DNA from: Rhodocyclaceae bacterium
GTDB taxonomy: Bacteria > Pseudomonadota > Gammaproteobacteria > Burkholderiales > Rhodocyclaceae
DNA: 5,788 bases
Assembly (NCBI GenBank): GCA_025361105.1
Contig: JANYAW010000063.1
Location: 1-5,788 of the forward strand
Direction: 5' to 3'
Below the pieces are notes generated by a model. That model had not been told where the DNA came from and ran no database searches. It saw nothing but the letters and a program-made list of their open reading frames with translations. This document shows, piece after piece, positions 1 to 5,615 of this stretch. The position numbers and the translations under genes are program-made. Each line of letters starts with the position of its first letter. Within the stretch, counting starts at the first letter, position 1.

Positions 1-204
1 GTTCGTCAGCGCGGAGAAACGTCCGTCGGCTGTCACCCCCATCCACGTGCCACCGGCTTCGATGTCTTTGCCCGCTAAAACGGCTGGCGCTTCATTCCAA
101 AAATTTGCAGCAGCGGTAGGGCGAAGAAAAAATTCATCGCGATTGGCAGCGACGACCAAGGGATAGCGCGGATGAACTTGCCACGCGAAAATAATCAGGC
201 ACAT
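1..204 (-). CDS. NRDE-family (TANGO2-like) protein, N-terminal part
   Basis: The 68 visible residues begin MCLIIFAWQVHPRYPLVVAA and continue directly into NRDEFF, with the family-naming Asn-Arg-Asp-Glu at residues 21-24. The Cys directly after the start Met and the later GGTWMGVTADGRFSALTN stretch (residues 51-68) are also typical of the NRDE/TANGO2 family (Pfam NRDE). Members are usually about 250 residues, so roughly three quarters of the gene lies beyond the left edge. The conserved Cys2 has led to suggestions of an Ntn-hydrolase-like fold, but the bacterial substrate is not established. The start at 204 is chosen because Met-Cys is the conserved N-terminus; no clear Shine-Dalgarno precedes it. 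It lies 29 nt downstream of ygfZ on the same strand, so the two are probably co-transcribed and this gene may rely on readthrough translation from ygfZ. Family assignment is firm, function is not. Confidence 0.9.
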   Translation of the reverse strand, partial: MCLIIFAWQVHPRYPLVVAANRDEFFLRPTAAANFWNEAPAVLAGKDIEAGGTWMGVTADGRFSALTN

Positions 205-233
205 GTGTATTTGATGTAGCGATGGTCCGTGAC

Positions 234-1283
234 CTAGTCGTCAGTTGGTGCTGGTGACACGCCGTCATCAGCGCCCATCGCATACGGTAACGCATGCACT
301 CGCGGACGCGGCCCCGTCGGTGTTCCAAGATTGATTTCGCCGGTTTCGATCGCGCTGCTTTGCACACAAATCAGCGCATCAAATCCACCGCTGGGCGCGG
401 GAGTACAACTCACCACCGACCCGCATTGTTGCTCGCCAGTTTGCGCAGAAAATACCGGCGCACCAGCAAGGAATTTTTCTGTGTGATCGAAATGCACGCC
501 AAACATTCGACGCTTAATTTTGCCCAAATATTGCGTGCGCGCAACGATTTCCTGACCTGGATAACAGCCTTTGGTGAAGCTCACACCAGCCACAGCGGGC
601 AATTCCATATTGAGCATTTGCGGTACAAAAGCTTCCTGAGTCGCGGCCACCACGCGTGGTTGTCCGGCCTGGATTTCCAGCCATTGCCAGGCTTGTGTGC
701 CTACCGCTGGTGCATGCGTACGAAGTTCCGACCAGCGAGCCATTGCTGCGGTGGGTGTCATGCACAACAACCAACGCGTGGTGTCCAGCCGGATCGCGCT
801 ACCATCGCTGATAGCCGCAACCGAATGCGCCGCTGCATCAGTGTTCAAATCAATCACACCAACCGGTCTGGACACCCCAATCAACGCCAGTTCATCTGTC
901 GCGTCGGTGAGTTTCACTTTCGAGCGCAGCACATACATGGAGAGCTTCTTGAGAATTCCCGCTAGGACATCACTTGGCATCATCAACAAAAAATCTTCAC
1001 CAGTGTGCCAAATCAGCATGCTCGCCAACAGCCGACCTTTGGGCGTGCACATGCCTGCAAAACGTGCCGTCGCGGCATCAATTCCGCTAACGTCATTGGT
1101 CAATAAATTGTGCAGAAACACGCTTGCATCCACGCCGCTGGCACGAATCAGGCCGCAATCAAGCAGTGGTGCAACGACCATCCCGTCTTGTGCAGCACGC
1201 AGTTCCTGCGCCGCTGCACCAAAGTCCATGTGCGTTTCGCTCATCCCCCGCTGGCTGAGGAAATTTATCCACTGCATGTTCAT
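234..1283 (-). CDS. ygfZ: YgfZ: folate-binding protein for Fe-S cluster maintenance
   Basis: A 349-residue protein of the YgfZ/GcvT-like family (COG0354), which binds tetrahydrofolate and supports assembly or repair of certain Fe-S enzymes in the cytoplasm. The diagnostic motif KGCYPGQE is at residues 238-245, with the key Cys at 240, followed by IVARTQYLGKIKRR, which matches the family K-G-C-Y-x-G-Q-E-x-x-x-R signature. The N-terminal half shows the aminomethyltransferase-like fold (VFLHNLLTNDV, FAGMCTPKGRLLA). I chose the ATG at 1283: GGAA (minus strand, 1294-1291) lies 7 nt upstream, whereas it is only 1 nt from the alternative GTG at 1289. An ATG at 1277 is also possible. The last residues, DDGVSPAPTDD, lie beyond the conserved domain and contain a sequence repeated near the ankyrin gene. 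It is divergent from mltG and followed by the NRDE gene. Confidence 0.95.
   Translation of the reverse strand: MNMQWINFLSQRGMSETHMDFGAAAQELRAAQDGMVVAPLLDCGLIRASGVDASVFLHNLLTNDVSGIDAATARFAGMCTPKGRLLASMLIWHTGEDFLLMMPSDVLAGILKKLSMYVLRSKVKLTDATDELALIGVSRPVGVIDLNTDAAAHSVAAISDGSAIRLDTTRWLLCMTPTAAMARWSELRTHAPAVGTQAWQWLEIQAGQPRVVAATQEAFVPQMLNMELPAVAGVSFTKGCYPGQEIVARTQYLGKIKRRMFGVHFDHTEKFLAGAPVFSAQTGEQQCGSVVSCTPAPSGGFDALICVQSSAIETGEINLGTPTGPRPRVHALPYAMGADDGVSPAPTDD
242..265 (-). repeat. Dispersed 24-bp repeat, copy 1 (3' end of ygfZ)
   Basis: Read on the minus strand this matches plus-strand 4862-4885 at 23 of 24 positions. It begins ACGGCGTGTC and ends CCAGCACCAACTG, with A here where copy 2 has G at position 11. 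It encodes GVSPAPT at YgfZ residues 341-347, in the variable tail just before the stop. The second hairpin arm present at copy 2 is missing here: the sequence after CAACTG is ACGACTAGG. Such a match between two sites in under 6 kb is very unlikely by chance (my rough estimate is of order 1 in 100,000). Confidence 0.7.
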
Positions 1284-1290
1284 TTGCACG

Positions 1291-1311
1291 TTCCGTATGA
1301 GAGAAACGGAA
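1291..1311. promoter_or_regulatory. Interrupted palindrome in the ygfZ/mltG divergent region
   Basis: TTCCGT (1291-1296) and ACGGAA (1306-1311) are perfect inverted 6-mers separated by 9 nt, centred between the two divergent genes. Two readings are possible. As DNA it could be an operator, since it abuts the candidate extended -10 element at 1312-1320. As RNA in the ygfZ leader it would form a small hairpin whose 3' arm contains the GGAA Shine-Dalgarno of ygfZ. A 6-bp stem is short and could be fortuitous; no known regulator motif is recognised. Confidence 0.35.
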
Positions 1312-1320
1312 TGCTATCAT
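1312..1320 (+). promoter_or_regulatory. Candidate extended -10 promoter for mltG operon
   Basis: TG at 1312-1313, one base, then TATCAT at 1315-1320 gives an extended -10 pattern (TGnTATAAT with one mismatch). No good -35 hexamer sits at the right spacing; TTCCGT at 1291-1296 is 18 nt upstream but matches poorly. Transcription would begin near 1327, leaving a leader of about 55 nt before mltG. This is the only non-coding region ahead of the operon, so a promoter is expected hereabouts, but the exact element is a guess. Confidence 0.3.
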
Positions 1321-1383
1321 TTCCACCTGTCCTCTATGCGCGCAGAGATTTTCCTGCTGGATTGTCCTGCCTAAGTGACCGCC

Positions 1384-2370
1384 ATGAAAACGCTCAAGAT
1401 AATTTTCCTGCTCATCCTGTTAATTTTTGCGGCAGCTATCGGTATCACAACGCGATTTTTTACCCACGATTTACCGCTCAACTCAGCGCGAGTCAGCTTC
1501 ACTATTCCGGCTGGCGCAAGCTTGCAATCAGTAGCACAGCGCATGGAGTCGGCAGGCGTTGAAATGCCCGCATGGCAACTGACGTGGTTTGGGCGCCTTA
1601 TGGGACGTGCTTCCACTATCAAGGCCGGCAGTTATGAAATCGAGCGCGGTATCACGGCCATCGAGTTGATCAACAAGCTTACCCGTGGCGAAGTTTCAAT
1701 GGCGGATGTGCTTCTGGTAGAAGGCAAAACCTTCGCGCAATGGCGAGCCGCGCTTAACGAACATCCTGATCTCGCCCACGATTCACTAAAGCTTACCGAT
1801 GCAGCGATTTTGCAACGAATCGGCACGCCGGAAAAAAATCCAGAGGGCATATTTTTCCCCGATACCTATCTGGTCGACAAAGGCAGCAGCGATTTGGAAG
1901 TCTTGCGCCGCGCGCGTGCTGCAATGGCCTTGAATCTCGGTAATGCTTGGGCAGGACGCGACACTTTGGTCAAACTCGCAGACCCATATTCAATGCTGAT
2001 ACTCGCTTCTATTGTGGAAAAAGAAACCGGACTGGCAGCGGATAGACCTCAAATCGCGGCGGTGTTCGCCAACCGGTTGCGTAAAGGAATGCCGCTGCAA
2101 TCCGATCCTACCGTCATCTATGGCATGGGTGCCAAGTTCGATGGCAATCTGCGCCGCCTTGATTTAATGACCGATTCGCCGTGGAACACCTACACCCGCA
2201 CCGGTTTGCCGATCACGCCGATTGCGATGCCCGGAATGGCCTCGCTATTGGCCGTCAGTCGGCCGCCGCCGAGTGACTATTTGTATTTCGTTGCCCGTGG
2301 TGATGGCTCCAGCGAATTTTCGACGACGCTTGAAGAACACAACCGCGCTGTGGCCAAATTTCAAAAATGA
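1384..2370 (+). CDS. mltG: MltG endolytic murein transglycosylase
   Basis: A 328-residue YceG-like protein that cleaves nascent peptidoglycan glycan strands at the inner membrane and is thought to set strand length. An N-terminal hydrophobic helix (residues 6-20, after MKTLK) anchors it with the body in the periplasm. A LysM-like region covers about residues 36-100. The catalytic motif ASIVEKETG spans residues 208-216 and contains the Glu equivalent to E. coli Glu218. It is followed by FANRLRKGMPLQSDPTVIYG and the C-terminal PITPIAMPG and YLYFVARGDG signatures. Length and motifs are normal for an active enzyme. ATG 1384 is preferred over the in-frame GTG at 1375, because AAGTGA (1373-1378) lies 5 nt before it and MKTLK makes a good basic N-terminus. 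Its stop overlaps the tmk start by 4 nt (ATGA). Confidence 0.97.
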   Translation: MKTLKIIFLLILLIFAAAIGITTRFFTHDLPLNSARVSFTIPAGASLQSVAQRMESAGVEMPAWQLTWFGRLMGRASTIKAGSYEIERGITAIELINKLTRGEVSMADVLLVEGKTFAQWRAALNEHPDLAHDSLKLTDAAILQRIGTPEKNPEGIFFPDTYLVDKGSSDLEVLRRARAAMALNLGNAWAGRDTLVKLADPYSMLILASIVEKETGLAADRPQIAAVFANRLRKGMPLQSDPTVIYGMGAKFDGNLRRLDLMTDSPWNTYTRTGLPITPIAMPGMASLLAVSRPPPSDYLYFVARGDGSSEFSTTLEEHNRAVAKFQK

Positions 2371-2987
2371 CGACAGGCATCCGCGGGCGATTCATTAGCT
2401 TCGAAGGCATTGACGGCGCAGGCAAAAGCACACAGCACCAGTGGCTGGTTGAGCACTTAAGAGCGCAGGGTAGGGAAGTGGTAGCCACCCGCGAACCTGG
2501 TGGCACGCCGCTGGGCGAGAAGTTGCGTGCCCTGTTACTAGCCGAGCCCATGCAACTCGATACCGAAGCGCTGTTGATGTTTGCCGCACGCCGCGAACAT
2601 GTTGAGTTAGTGATTCGTCCAGCCCTGGCGCGTGGTGCGTGGGTGGTTTGTGATCGCTTTATCGATGCGTCGATGGCGTACCAAGGCGGCGGGCGGGGTT
2701 TGAGTACGACTCGCTTAAGCCAATTGGCGCAGTGGACCGTGGGCGATCTAAAACCCGATTTGACCTTGTTGTTCGATTTGCCAGTCGATATCGCTATGGC
2801 GCGACTTTTTGCCGGAACGCAAAATCCTGACCGATTCGAGCGTGAGCAAGCCGAGTTTTTTGAACGAGTACGCGCGACTTATTTGACGATTGCTGCATCC
2901 GAACCGCATCGGGTGCGCGTGATTGATGCCGGATTATCGCTTTCTGAAATTCAAGTAATACTTGAGAATATCATTGCAAGCCTTTGA
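2367..2987 (+). CDS. tmk: Thymidylate kinase (dTMP kinase)
   Basis: A 206-residue cytoplasmic enzyme that phosphorylates dTMP to dTDP with ATP, a required step of dTTP synthesis. The P-loop GIDGAGKST is at residues 14-22, after FISFE. TREPGGTPLGE (41-51) and the CDRF motif (95-98, Asp-Arg at 96-97) followed by SMAYQGGGRG are the dTMP-binding hallmarks. The lid with NPDRFEREQ is at 153-161. The P-loop lacks the Arg of eukaryotic type enzymes, as expected for a bacterial type. The start codon lies within the mltG stop (ATGA) with no strong Shine-Dalgarno, which points to translational coupling. The 3' end overlaps holB. All motifs are intact, so activity is expected. Confidence 0.98.
   Translation: MTTGIRGRFISFEGIDGAGKSTQHQWLVEHLRAQGREVVATREPGGTPLGEKLRALLLAEPMQLDTEALLMFAARREHVELVIRPALARGAWVVCDRFIDASMAYQGGGRGLSTTRLSQLAQWTVGDLKPDLTLLFDLPVDIAMARLFAGTQNPDRFEREQAEFFERVRATYLTIAASEPHRVRVIDAGLSLSEIQVILENIIASL
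2964..2968 (+). promoter_or_regulatory. Shine-Dalgarno supporting a TTG start of holB
   Basis: GAGAA lies 5 nt before the TTG at 2974. It favours that codon over the in-frame TTG at 2962, which has no convincing ribosome site. No ATG or GTG occurs in frame near the conserved N-terminus of delta', so a non-ATG start appears necessary. Confidence 0.4.
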
Positions 2988-4044
2988 TAAAATTAATCTT
3001 GACATTCATAAATCGCAATGGAATGAGTTATTGCGATTAGGCTTGGCACGTCTGCCACATGCGCTGTTACTCACCGGAGCGCCCGGGCTTGGCAAACGCC
3101 AGTTCGCCGAGCAGTTAGTCAATTTGCTGTTGTGTGAGCGCGTTGATGCGACGAATCCAGCGCCTAGTAGTTGCGGTGAATGTCCTGGCTGCCGGTGGCT
3201 AAGTGCCGATTCGCACCCCGATGTGCGCTACGTCAGCCCGGAAAGCGATGAGACTGACGATGATTTGGATGCCGCTTCGACGGCCGACAAAGCACCGGAA
3301 AAGATCGTGTCACCCACGGCAAAAGCCAAGGCCAAAAAACGTACGCGTGCCAGCATCAAAGTGGCTGCCATTCGCGATTTGGAAGACTTCGTTTTCGTCG
3401 GTAGTCACCGTCAGGGTCGTCGTGTGATTTTAATCACCGATGCCGACGCGATGAACAATATTGCCATAAATGCACTTCTTAAAATACTTGAAGAACCACC
3501 TGCAACTGTTTATTTTATATTGATAACATCGAACAAAGATAGATTGTTGCCTACACTCCGCAGCCGCTGTCGCCAGCTCGCATTTACTCGGCCATCGATC
3601 AAAGCCGCAAGTCTTACTTTGCGCGAATTGGGATTGCCAATGGGCAGCGAAGTTTTGCTCTCACTTGCTGGCGGCGCGCCCATGCAAATCCAACGTTGGC
3701 ATCAGTCTGAGAAAATCGACGGGCTAAAAGCGCTACTAAAAACTTTCCAGCACGCCGGTAATAACCCGCTGGCGCTGGCTGCTCGATGGGATGATCTATT
3801 GAAAAAAGATGAGCAATTGAAAATAGAGTTTTTGGTCGAAGCCGTGCAGCGCTGGGTCGTCGATGAAGCGCTGGCGTCCGAAGCGCGCCTCAATGCCGCG
3901 ACATTTGCCGGTTGGCGTGGGCTGCTGCAATGCCGTCGCGCGGCCGGACATCCTTTGAATCAATTGCTTTTTCTGGAAGAAATTGCCACCCACGCGCTGC
4001 GTGCGACCGGCAAATTGGCGTCGCCAAGGCAGGTCGCGGCATGA
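2974..4044 (+). CDS. holB: DNA polymerase III delta' subunit
   Basis: About 356 residues, one subunit of the clamp loader that places the beta sliding clamp on DNA. SQWNELL at 14-20 and LPHALLLTGAPGLGKRQFAEQL at 27-48 carry the modified Walker A (35-42). Cys54, Cys67, Cys70 and Cys73 (CGECPGC) form the zinc module. INALLKILEEPP (165-176) is followed by the SRC motif at 197-199. The C-terminal region (about 220-345) is the helical collar domain. A charged linker at about 90-127 is inserted between the zinc module and IKVAAIRDLEDFV: acidic first (ESDETDDDLD), then Lys/Ala-rich (AKAKAKKRTR). Similar inserts occur in other betaproteobacterial homologues as I recall. The start is TTG 2974 (TTG 2962 possible), overlapping tmk by 14 nt. 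The stop overlaps tatD by 4 nt. Confidence 0.95.
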   Translation: MQAFDKINLDIHKSQWNELLRLGLARLPHALLLTGAPGLGKRQFAEQLVNLLLCERVDATNPAPSSCGECPGCRWLSADSHPDVRYVSPESDETDDDLDAASTADKAPEKIVSPTAKAKAKKRTRASIKVAAIRDLEDFVFVGSHRQGRRVILITDADAMNNIAINALLKILEEPPATVYFILITSNKDRLLPTLRSRCRQLAFTRPSIKAASLTLRELGLPMGSEVLLSLAGGAPMQIQRWHQSEKIDGLKALLKTFQHAGNNPLALAARWDDLLKKDEQLKIEFLVEAVQRWVVDEALASEARLNAATFAGWRGLLQCRRAAGHPLNQLLFLEEIATHALRATGKLASPRQVAA

Positions 4045-4838
4045 GCACACCATTGCTGGTTGATTCGCATTGCCACCTTGATTTCCCTGATTTCATAGGG
4101 CGAGAAGCCGAATTGCTGGCCGAGATGGGAAATAACGCCATCGGCTGGGCGCTGATTGCCGGTGTTACGCTTGAGCGATTTCCGGCGGTACGACTTTTGG
4201 CCGAAACTTATGCGTCGATATTCGCCGCCGTTGGCGTGCATCCCGATACAGATGGCGAGCAGGGCGCGGTGCAAGAGCCCGATGTACAGACGTTAGTCAG
4301 GCTGTCCAATCATCCCAAAATTGTGGCGATTGGCGAAACTGGCCTTGACTACTACCGCCTCAAAGGCGATCTGGAATGGCAGCGCGAGCGCTTTCGGGTT
4401 CATATCCGCGCCGCGTTGGCCACCGGCAAGCCCTTGATTATTCACACCCGAGAGGCTGCCGACGACACTTTACGTATCCTCAAGGAGGAGGGCGCTGGCG
4501 CAGTTGGTGGGGTTTTTCATTGCTTCACCGAAACCACCGCCGTTGCCGAGGCTGCCCTGGATTTGGGTTTCCACATCTCCATGTCCGGCATCGTAACTTT
4601 CAAAAATGCGCTACAAATCAAGGAAGTGGCCAAGATGGTCCCAATCGATCGGTTGCTGGTAGAAACCGATTCGCCGTATCTCGCGCCGGTGCCGTTTCGT
4701 GGCAAACAGAACCAGCCAGCCTGGGTGAAGCATGTCGCCGAAGAAGTTGCACGCTTGCGCGGCCTATCGCTTGATGAACTTGCCATCGCGACGACCAACA
4801 ATTTCTTTCAGCTTTTCAAGAGCGCTAGCCGTGCCTGA
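4041..4838 (+). CDS. ycfH: TatD-family metal-dependent hydrolase (YcfH type)
   Basis: A 265-residue TIM-barrel hydrolase of the TatD family, whose characterised members are metal-dependent nucleases; the exact substrate of the YcfH branch is not settled. Metal ligands and motifs are all present: VDSHCHLD (7-14, His10 and His12), GVHPD (65-69), GETGLDYY (98-105, Glu99), IIHTREA (133-139, His135), VFHCF (158-162, His160) and ETDSPYLAP (208-216, Asp210). The RGKQNQP motif follows at 220-226. The start at ATG 4041 is preferred to upstream in-frame codons because it puts VDSHCHLD at the usual N-terminal position. AGG at 4031-4033 lies 7 nt before it, and it overlaps the holB stop as ATGA. The tmk-holB-ycfH order is the same as in E. 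coli, which supports this orthologue. Confidence 0.95.
   Translation: MSTPLLVDSHCHLDFPDFIGREAELLAEMGNNAIGWALIAGVTLERFPAVRLLAETYASIFAAVGVHPDTDGEQGAVQEPDVQTLVRLSNHPKIVAIGETGLDYYRLKGDLEWQRERFRVHIRAALATGKPLIIHTREAADDTLRILKEEGAGAVGGVFHCFTETTAVAEAALDLGFHISMSGIVTFKNALQIKEVAKMVPIDRLLVETDSPYLAPVPFRGKQNQPAWVKHVAEEVARLRGLSLDELAIATTNNFFQLFKSASRA
4818..4822 (+). promoter_or_regulatory. Candidate Shine-Dalgarno for the ankyrin gene
   Basis: AAGAG lies 8 nt before GTG 4831, inside the last codons of tatD. It is the best ribosome site among the candidate starts; ATG 4906 has only AAG directly abutting it. This supports a GTG start overlapping tatD by 8 nt. Confidence 0.4.
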
Positions 4839-5520
4839 TTTTGCTCACGCTGAAGCTTTCAACGGCGTGTCGCCAGCACCAACTGGCATACGCCGCTACA
4901 TAAAGATGCTGTTGGTGCTGGGCGCTTTGTCGCTATGCAGTCACACCAGTGCGCTTGCCGGAGCCTACGACGACATTTTGCTTGCAACCGAAAATGGCCG
5001 GACTAGCGTGGTCAAGGATTTGGTTCTGCGCGGCATGGACATCAACACCACTGATCCAGAGGGCTCGACCTTGCTGCTGATTGCCGCCCGTGGCGACTAC
5101 ACTTCGCTAGTGGAATTTTTGCTGCAAAACCGTGCCAGCGTCGGCAAGCGCAACCGTTACGGCGATACCGCCTTGCATGTTGCCGCCGCTCAAGGAAACG
5201 TGGCCTGCGTTGCACTGTTGTTGGCGGCCGGTGGCGAAACCGACCCCAGTGGCTGGACACCGCTGCATTACGCCGCCTATGCGGGTCACGCCGAAGTGGT
5301 CGAGCTTTTGATAGCCAAAGGTGCCAAGCTGGATGCCCGCGCACCCAATGGCAGAACCGCTTTAATGCTCGCCGCCCAAAACGACCACGCCGCTGTTTCA
5401 CTAGCGCTGCGCCGTGCTGGTGCGGATGTCGAACTGCTTGATTATGATGGCAAAAGTGCCGAGGCAATTCTGGCGGAAGTTGGCAAATCATCGTCTGTAC
5501 CTCCGTTGAAATCGCCGTAG
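4831..5520 (+). CDS. Secreted ankyrin-repeat protein
   Basis: About 229 residues from GTG 4831. An export signal is clear: RRYIK (21-25), a hydrophobic core MLLVLGALSL (26-35), and a probable signal peptidase I site after SALA (residue 43), leaving GAYDD at the mature N-terminus. The mature part is ankyrin repeats: a degenerate first unit (45-75), then units near 76-108, 109-139, 140-172 and 173-205. GDTALHVAAAQGN, GWTPLHYAAYAGH and GRTALMLAAQNDH are close to consensus. Ankyrin repeats bind proteins; the partner is unknown and the location is probably periplasmic. Start choice is open. GTG 4831 has a Shine-Dalgarno and overlaps tatD by 8 nt, but gives a long n-region. GTG 4867 lies inside the hairpin, and ATG 4906 would remove the basic n-region. 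It is the last gene of the operon. Confidence 0.85.
   Translation: MPDFAHAEAFNGVSPAPTGIRRYIKMLLVLGALSLCSHTSALAGAYDDILLATENGRTSVVKDLVLRGMDINTTDPEGSTLLLIAARGDYTSLVEFLLQNRASVGKRNRYGDTALHVAAAQGNVACVALLLAAGGETDPSGWTPLHYAAYAGHAEVVELLIAKGAKLDARAPNGRTALMLAAQNDHAAVSLALRRAGADVELLDYDGKSAEAILAEVGKSSSVPPLKSP
4862..4885 (+). repeat. Dispersed 24-bp repeat, copy 2 (5' end of ankyrin gene)
   Basis: This copy matches the minus strand of 242-265 with one mismatch (G at 4872). If translated from GTG 4831 it gives GVSPAPT at residues 12-18, the same peptide and frame as in the YgfZ tail. Unlike copy 1, it is followed by an inverted arm that makes a full hairpin. Confidence 0.7.
4863..4895 (+). repeat. Strong imperfect hairpin between tatD and ankyrin signal peptide
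   Basis: The left arm CGGCGTGTCGCCA (4863-4875) pairs with the right arm TGGCATACGCCG (4884-4895). This makes 12 base pairs including one G-T(U) wobble, with C4871 bulged and an 8-nt loop GCACCAAC (4876-4883). No T tract follows, so it is not an intrinsic terminator. It sits between the proposed GTG start and the signal-peptide core, so it could affect ankyrin translation, or be a palindromic repeat element that was inserted here. Confidence 0.7.
4873..4921 (+). repeat. Perfect 11-bp inverted repeat linking hairpin loop to signal-peptide codons
   Basis: CCAGCACCAAC (4873-4883) is the exact reverse complement of GTTGGTGCTGG (4911-4921), with a 27-nt spacer containing ATG 4906. The right arm encodes part of LLVLG. 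The 8-nt loop of the preceding hairpin falls wholly within the left arm, so a loop-to-downstream pseudoknot or an alternative hairpin is possible. Confidence 0.5.
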
Positions 5521-5529
5521 TGAATTTCG

Positions 5530-5545
5530 CATAATTTATATTATG
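5530..5545. repeat. AT-rich perfect palindrome after the ankyrin gene
   Basis: CATAAT (5530-5535) and ATTATG (5540-5545) flank TTAT, 10 nt past the ankyrin stop. The stem is AT-rich and weak and has no GC core, so it is a poor terminator. It lies in the gap 5521-5615 between the ankyrin gene and the sulfotransferase fragment, where I see no gene. Confidence 0.3.
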
Positions 5546-5615
5546 TCAACTAATTCAACGAAACCAATCATCATCAGCCCTTGGAATGTCTCCCGAACTT
5601 CCGCAGTACACGGTG

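Noticed and set aside
294..1374. Long plus-strand open frames (294-965, 697-1374) opposite ygfZ
   Set aside because: They lie antisense to a gene with clear family motifs, show no recognisable domain, and have Arg/His/Ser-rich composition typical of shadow frames.
3912..4040. Extended N-terminus of the TatD protein
   Set aside because: The extra residues are the out-of-frame end of holB. The family N-terminus VDSHCHLD fits a start at 4041.
4732..4830. Longer ankyrin start at ATG 4732
   Set aside because: It would overlap tatD by over 100 nt and put a long non-signal segment ahead of a clear export signal.
4863..4895. Hairpin as an intrinsic terminator after tatD
   Set aside because: It is followed by CTACATAAAG, not a T tract, and lies within the probable ankyrin coding region.
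5506..5535. Promoter-like TTGAAA, 18 nt, CATAAT on the plus strand
   Set aside because: Each box has one mismatch, but the site is in AT-rich DNA, overlaps the ankyrin stop, and leads to no supported gene. Such matches are common by chance.
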